In this document: one piece after another, positions 58,414 to 64,000 of the stretch
Layout of the letters: each line of letters starts with the position of its first letter
How positions within the stretch are numbered: position 1 is the stretch's first letter
Source of the DNA: Saururus chinensis
Lineage: Eukaryota > Streptophyta > Magnoliopsida > Piperales > Saururaceae
Assembly (NCBI GenBank): GCA_035235625.1
Contig: CP141149.1
Span: forward strand, 3,567,001-3,631,000
Length of the DNA stretch: 64,000 bases
Direction: 5' to 3'
The notes under the pieces: generated by a model
The model's database searches: none
Seen by the model: only the letters and a program-made list of their open reading frames with translations
Told to the model about the DNA's origin: nothing
Position numbers and translations under genes: made by a program

Positions 58414-60697
58414 GTAATATCTCTAACGTTAACCCAATTTAATTTTTATTTAATTTCCAGTTTGAGTTGATTTCGGGGTTAAGGGTCAATAATTATGGTT
58501 TTAAAAAGGTTTAATGGCATTTTTATAAGTTTAAATATCAAACTTGATTTATCAATTTTAAGTGGATTCTATGGGATTTTATTATAACTTTTCCTAAATT
58601 AAGGGAATAGACCCCACCATGGGCCCCACATCCACGATTGGACGGCGTGTGACCCACATCACCCTAAAATTTAATTATTTTATATGAGTGAGTTTTGGAA
58701 TGATTAAATTTCTTTTTTAGCACTAAAATTACCCTAATTAACCACTTAGGGCACTTTTATCCTATTTTGCAGCCCAACAGCATGTTTATACCACCCAAAT
58801 GGGGAAGGGTTGTGCTAGGATACATGGAGGTTCTCTACTCTCAATTCCCAAAGAGGAAAATTCGATTTAGGTGAGTTTTTAGCCCTAATCACCCCTAATC
58901 TTTCAATTTTATTCTTAGTCCTTCTTATGTTTGCTTTCCATAAATTGATTCTTGATTTCTTTCATTAAAAATCTTATTTTTAATTTCTATTTCAAACCCT
59001 AAATGGGTGATTTCTGTTTTTAACCAAAGGAAATCATAGGTCTACCTATTTTCAAGTTGATTTAAGCTTATTAGTTTATCTTAATTAAGTATTAACTAAA
59101 ACCCTAATTTTGGGTAGGATTTCTTGAGGAGTGAAGCTTCTTCCTTGATTCAAAGACTTCATAGAGGTAAGGGGATTTCATCTCATGTGGTTTTATGCAT
59201 TAGATTCCATGTTTGAAGGTTAAAGTGCGTTCTTGCTTCATTTTATGCTTTAATGGTGATTTATTAAAAATATGTTATTTATGGTTATTTTCTTTTGATT
59301 AAGCATGAAGATGATTAGATCCATCATGTATTTGGATTGTATTTTGATATTATGAAATTCTATGGTGATTATAGAATTTATCTCAAATTTTTTTATATGT
59401 TCGGTTTGAATTTTGGAAGGTTGAAGACAAAATAGTAAAAGGACAAAAAATGAACTGTTAAGAGTGATCAAGTAGCCCAACATTCGTTCGAACGGCCAAC
59501 TATTTGAATAGCCTATCTATCCGATCGAACGGTGCCCAAATAGCAGGTTTTGGGATTTAAGACATTTTTGCATATTTTGGTCATTTCTTGTTTTTTTCTC
59601 ATAAACCCAATTCCTTTTGATTAAAATGAGTTATTATCACCTATAAATGCTACTGTGAATGCATGGGGACCAACTTGGAATGTATGATTTAGGCTATTTT
59701 GTTTAATTTTAGCATGGTGTTCTACTTATTTTAAATTCATGTTTGATAACTACTTCATAACTACTTCGTGGTTCCAGTAGGTTTAACCATGATGATGTAT
59801 ATATATATATATATGGTTGCACATGTTATATTAATTTTAGATGAATCATGTTTGCATGTTCTAGCTAAAGTGTGGTGAAATTTATACTTGTCTAACACAT
59901 GATGTAATACTTGTTCTTGAACTCAAATTTTGATGCTTTCATCACACTTGCTCCTTGATTTCAGTAGGGTAGGACTATGAAAAATTATGGATGTTTGCAT
60001 ATAGAACCTTGATTGTAGATTGCTCATGTTTTACATGTCTTATCTTAGGCTTGAACACTACCAGTTACATATACACTTTTGTAGATGTTTATGATTTTAT
60101 ATGACACAAATGGATCATGTCTCATGCACATGAGGTCTGATTTGAGCATGTTTACTTGTACTTGGACTCATGTAACATTTGATCACATATGTGCCATGTT
60201 GCATGCATCGTGAAATTAATTTATAAATTAGATTAATCGTGATTAGTCATGTTTGATTGATTGGATGTAATTGGGTGCCATTGGATGTTAGATTAATCGA
60301 TCAGAGACTTATCAAATTTGTTTTACATTCGAAAGGACAGGGCTTTATGTTCCTTAGAGGACGGGTTTCCTCCTCAGTGAGAAGAGGAGAATATTATGAG
60401 TTATTTGATAAGTTTATCTCGACCTTGAGAATCCAGCTAGTTTGTCTGTGTGCACCGGCGTACCAGGGGGTATCTTCCTAGGTAGGGAACTTACCCAATC
60501 TTCTTAGGGCTTCTTCTTTTGGATTGCCTAGGGGGAGCAGGTCCGCATAGTCTTTGGCCAGGGTGAGCATGATAGTTATTTTTCTCAATTGTGAGACATT
60601 CACCATTTATTGCTGCATGTGTATGGGAGATAATGTTCATTGACGCAGGTTGTGTAGGAACAGTGGAGCTTATGTTACACATGTGGTTATGATATTA
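58414..60697 (+). mobile_element. Z4: Tekay-like LTR inserted in X-C, interrupted by Z5
   Basis: Starts TGTAATATCTCTAACG, the same subfamily as Z1. Its sequence resumes at 63963-64000 after Z5, matching Z1 in that region, and runs out of the window. Paired sites TTGAAT/TCGAAC lie at 59504 and 59525 (21 bp). An (AT)n run is at about 59796-59813. Confidence 0.75.
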
Positions 60698-61329
60698 TGT
60701 CACACCCCGGCGATGCCCGACCCGAGCCGAACCCGGTCCAAGGGCCGGTCAAGCGCGCAGGGGTGACGAAGGGAAATTGAGAAACGATTTAGCAGAAGAC
60801 TTAACCCTAACCACGGGCGACTTAACAAAATTATGGAGTATGCACAATCCTTTGAGTAAGAGTAAATAAGAAGGGAAGGAAGAGAGTTGCTTAACACAAA
60901 GTAAACAACTAATCTCAAACCCACAAGCTTAGTCAACTATAGCCCACACCGGCACAAAATAAGTCTTAAGCAACACAACTATAAAATGTGACATAAATCC
61001 AAAACAACAAAGAACTCTACACAAAGGTTCTAAACATAAAGTATAAAACCAAAGGAAATTAAGTCACACAATGATCTCCACGATCACATCCAAGTCATCT
61101 CCGACCTTTCCTCAAAGAGGAGATCCTATTCGTCTGCGTGTCGCACCACGTAGCCCCAAAGTAAAAACACAAGAAAGAGGGGTGAGTTTAACAAACTCAG
61201 AAATAGTTTTTAATATAACTATCATCATCAGAAACACGATAGCATAGCAATATAATCATTCATATCAAAGATTTACAAGATGTAACATTTTATGATCACA
61301 CAAACACATCACCTAAACCTGCATCATAG

Positions 61330-61520
61330 TGTATAATCCACATAATGTCATTCACATCAGAACAACCTGCATGAATGTATCTCTAACATACATATTTCAT
61401 CATACATCACATCATAATAACCTACATGAATGTATCTCTCTAACATACATATTTCATTATGCATCACATCATAACAACCTACAAGAATGTATCTCTATTA
61501 TACACATTCAATCATGCATC
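61330..61520 (-). repeat. ~55-bp tandem repeat in Z5
   Basis: Units around CATGAATGTATCTCTAACAT and CACATCATAA repeat three to four times; the inverted counterpart of Z3 24736-24925. Confidence 0.75.
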
Positions 61521-61607
61521 ACATTATTCACATTCACCATGCATGTATAAGTGTCACATACACACACTAGTCCATGCAAGTCCATACACATAGAGAACAA
61601 ACCTGCT

Positions 61608-61856
61608 CTTCAAGGCCGGAGCCCTCAAGCAAACACATATCAAATAAACATGCTCTTCAAGGTCAAAGCCTTCGAGCAACTCTTATCAAATAGACATGCT
61701 CTTCAAGGTCAAAACCTTCGAGCAACTCCTGCTCCTCAAGGCCAACGCCTTCAAGCAACTCCTGCTCCTCAAGGCCAACGCCTTCGAGCAACTCCTGCCC
61801 ATCAAGTCTAAACTCCCGGGTAACCCAGCTTGTCAAGACTAAAGTCCCAAGCAACA
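61608..61856 (+). repeat. 33-bp minisatellite in Z5
   Basis: Three near-perfect 33-bp units (AAGGCCAACGCCTTCGAGCA then ACTCCTGCTCCTC) at about 61706-61804, flanked by more degenerate ones. As 33 is a multiple of three, the array stays open as an 11-residue repeat (61551-61811), but I see no reason to call it a gene. Z3 lacks an array of this size at the matching place. Confidence 0.75.
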
Positions 61857-63962
61857 ACACCTAGTAAGCCAGTGCACTCGAACAAACCAGCTGGATTCTC
61901 AGGGTCCAGTGAGTCATAAATAATCTCAATCCGCAAGACAAGTACACAACTCATCCCTACTTAACTCCATTTAACTAAACTCAACCCGGGGAGTACACTT
62001 GTTCCACACAGGAACTCAAATCAAAACATGTCCTTTCAGACCAATCAAGTTTCGATTAATCCACGACCGATTAATTCGGCACACAATTTTCCACATTGCA
62101 TCTAATCGGTCAAATTTGATTAACCTCAATAAAGCCTCAATTGGAAATCTATTTTCATGATGCATGCAACATGGTTCATACATGGGCAAGGCATACATGA
62201 ATCGTAATCCATGATAAGTGCTCTCATCAGCTCCTAATGCATCATTCATAATCATAATATCATGCTTCCACATCATCATTAATCCCCACATGTGTGTATG
62301 TACCCAGTAAAAGCACTTCACTCAATGCATTTCAACATTCTTAAAATTAACTCACTACCACACTACACATGTGAATTATCATCTAATCATGAATTCCAGC
62401 AGAAATCATAGAAGAAGAGTCATTGAAATCATAACTCAAATCAAATCTCAACCACAATGGCTAAACACATATAAGATTATTCATTTCATCCTTAATCCAT
62501 GACATAATACTTGTATTCACACATCAATTAACCACATCTTATCATGACATATCAGTCCATTAGTATGTTGTAACTCTACTGAAAATACACCTAACCATAG
62601 AGAACCAACCATTCATAACTTCAAGATGGTAATTCCAACATCATATAACCAACCACAAGCCATTCTACATAACTTTAAATATATATACCACAACTTCTAA
62701 CATCAATAAAATGCTCTTCAAGTAGCTTATTATAGATCAAAATAATCCACATAAACATATAAATGATATTTTGAAGTAGAAATGTCGAAATAAGCAATAA
62801 ACATAAAATTGTCAAATCCTGCAGTGTAGCCGTTTGAATGCCCTGCAAGGCCGTTCTAACGCCAACAAAGTAGTTTTGGTCATCTTCTTCATTTCAAATT
62901 TCCAACCCGAAACTCCATTAATAAATCTTAAAATCTCCATCTAACAACTCAAATGACATTAAAACTTCATAATACCTTCCAGAATGCTAATCCACATCAT
63001 AACAAGATAAAACCCTATGAAATCGGGATTAAAGATTATCATTTACTAATCATGCCATTAAAGTATTGAATGAAGTAATTCCATTCAAAACAAACCACAA
63101 AATCAAGTGTTTTACCACAGACAAACTGAAATTTCAAAAGCCCATTACCTTATCCCTTGATTAGGCTTGGATTTGATGGTCACCCTTCTTGGAAACCTTA
63201 CAAAGACATAGAGTTTGAATTAAACTCCATTAAAACCGATTTAACAAAGAAAACCTTAATTAAAAACTTAGATCTAGGGCTTGTTGAACACAAAAATCGG
63301 ATTTTGAGAGCTAGGGTTTGTAGTAAAAATACAAATCAATAGTTTTGATGTATAAAAATAAATTGAAACAAAGGGAAAATGGTAGATTTAGAAGAGATTA
63401 AGAAGAAAATTAGGATTTAGTGCTTAATTAGAATGGGCTTACCTTAAACACCTTCTAACCCGGGCCTAATTAGGGATTAGGCCTGACCTCTCCTCCTCAG
63501 CCTATTCCCAAAATAGGAATGGCTCAGGTTTTCCCTTTTATAGTAAGGGTTGGGGTGTATATGGGTAAATTATGGGCTGTAAATAGGAAAAGTAGGCTAA
63601 AAATGAGTATTTTACAAATTTGAGTACTAATTAAGTCTAAGAAAATTCTAAAAATTTTTGTATAACCTTAGGTTGATGTCTGGGGCCATTTGGCACAAAA
63701 AACCAAAATTTCGACAGTGGGGCCCACAGGGGTCCCGCCAAAACCCTAATTTTCAAAAAAATAGTAAAAATTCTGAAAAATCTTAAAAATTCACATTTGA
63801 TTAAAAATCACTTAAAACCACCAATATTAAAGTTGATTTTGATTAAAACCATCATAAACACCATTTATTTACGAAACCACCGAATAAATCAGAAAACGCG
63901 TTAACCTCACGATAACCGATATAAAGTGAAACGAAAACCGATTTAAGAACCAGGATCTTATA

Positions 63963-64000
63963 TATTATTTGCACAGATATGCAAGATGATGTGTGGTTGA
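63963..64000 (+). mobile_element. Z4 continuation
   Basis: TTTGCACAGATATGCAAGAT aligns with the Z1 segment that follows the point where Z4 stopped at 60697. Confidence 0.7.

Larger units (their letters stand above)
60698..63962 (-). mobile_element. Z5: solo Tekay-like LTR inserted in Z4
   Basis: The TSD TATTA is perfect at 60693-60697 and 63963-63967. The left end TGTCACACCCCGGCGATGCC is the LTR 3' end inverted; the right end GGATCTTATA is a decayed ACA terminus. It is 3,265 bp with no internal region. It is the close inverted relative of Z3 along its whole length. TATAAAAGG is on the minus strand at 63534-63542. Confidence 0.9.

Noticed and set aside
61551..61811. 86-codon ORF with 11-residue repeats as a real repeat protein
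   Set aside because: The openness follows from a 33-bp minisatellite unit; no start context, no related protein recognised, and it lies within a solo LTR.

Overview
This is a stretch of plant nuclear heterochromatin made almost entirely of nested transposable elements. I see no host gene, tRNA, rRNA or CRISPR array. The AT-rich sequence, Athila-type and Tekay/Del-type Ty3 retrotransposons, a copia-style gag, a CACTA and a hAT element all fit a large angiosperm genome, probably a eudicot; the species cannot be told from the sequence. Family letters below are my own working labels: W (Athila-like), X (gag-only element with a copia-type gag), Y (medium LTR, lineage unknown), Z (long Tekay-like LTRs), V (another long LTR), T1 and T2 (Tekay/Del coding bodies).

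Left part (1-8125). W1 runs from before the window to 5896 and has lost most of pol. It sits beside or inside an X element (5897-7888, minus strand), which in turn interrupts the 3' LTR of T1.

Centre (7889 to about 36.9 kb). T1 is a minus-strand Tekay/Del element whose gag-PR-RT-RNaseH-INT remnants are scattered from 35.3 kb down to 8.1 kb. Three insertions split it, and each has a recognisable target-site duplication (TSD): solo LTR Z1 (8774-14192, itself hit by a hAT at 10600-12722), solo LTR Y2 (14978-28598) and an X LTR (29194-33956). Y2 contains LTR Z2, Z2 contains a CACTA element (18428-27621), and the CACTA contains LTR Z3 with solo LTR Y1 at its very edge. This makes a nest six layers deep. 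The CACTA carries about 2.3 kb of GA-rich purine tract alternating with inverted repeats of the TTAGCGACG type. The X LTR contains a second X LTR and a rearranged W copy with the only long open gag in the window (32671-33558).

Right part (36.9-64 kb). V is a perfect-TSD solo LTR (36888-40781). The best X element is at 40787-48191 (minus): LTRs, a UBN2-type gag with two zinc knuckles far apart, a second ORF near the 3' end, and no visible pol. Further X copies follow at about 48.3-49.5 kb, 49.9-54.5 kb and 55.6-58.4 kb. T2 at 54.5-55.6 kb supplies a clear tRNA-iMet primer binding site next to a Z LTR, which ties the Z LTRs to Tekay/Del. Z4 and a perfect-TSD solo LTR Z5 inserted in it close the window.

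The most unusual signal is a two-part motif, a pair of short CG-centred palindromes (GATCGA or TTCGAA cores) set 20-21 bp apart. It recurs in LTRs of the X, Y and Z families, which are otherwise unrelated.
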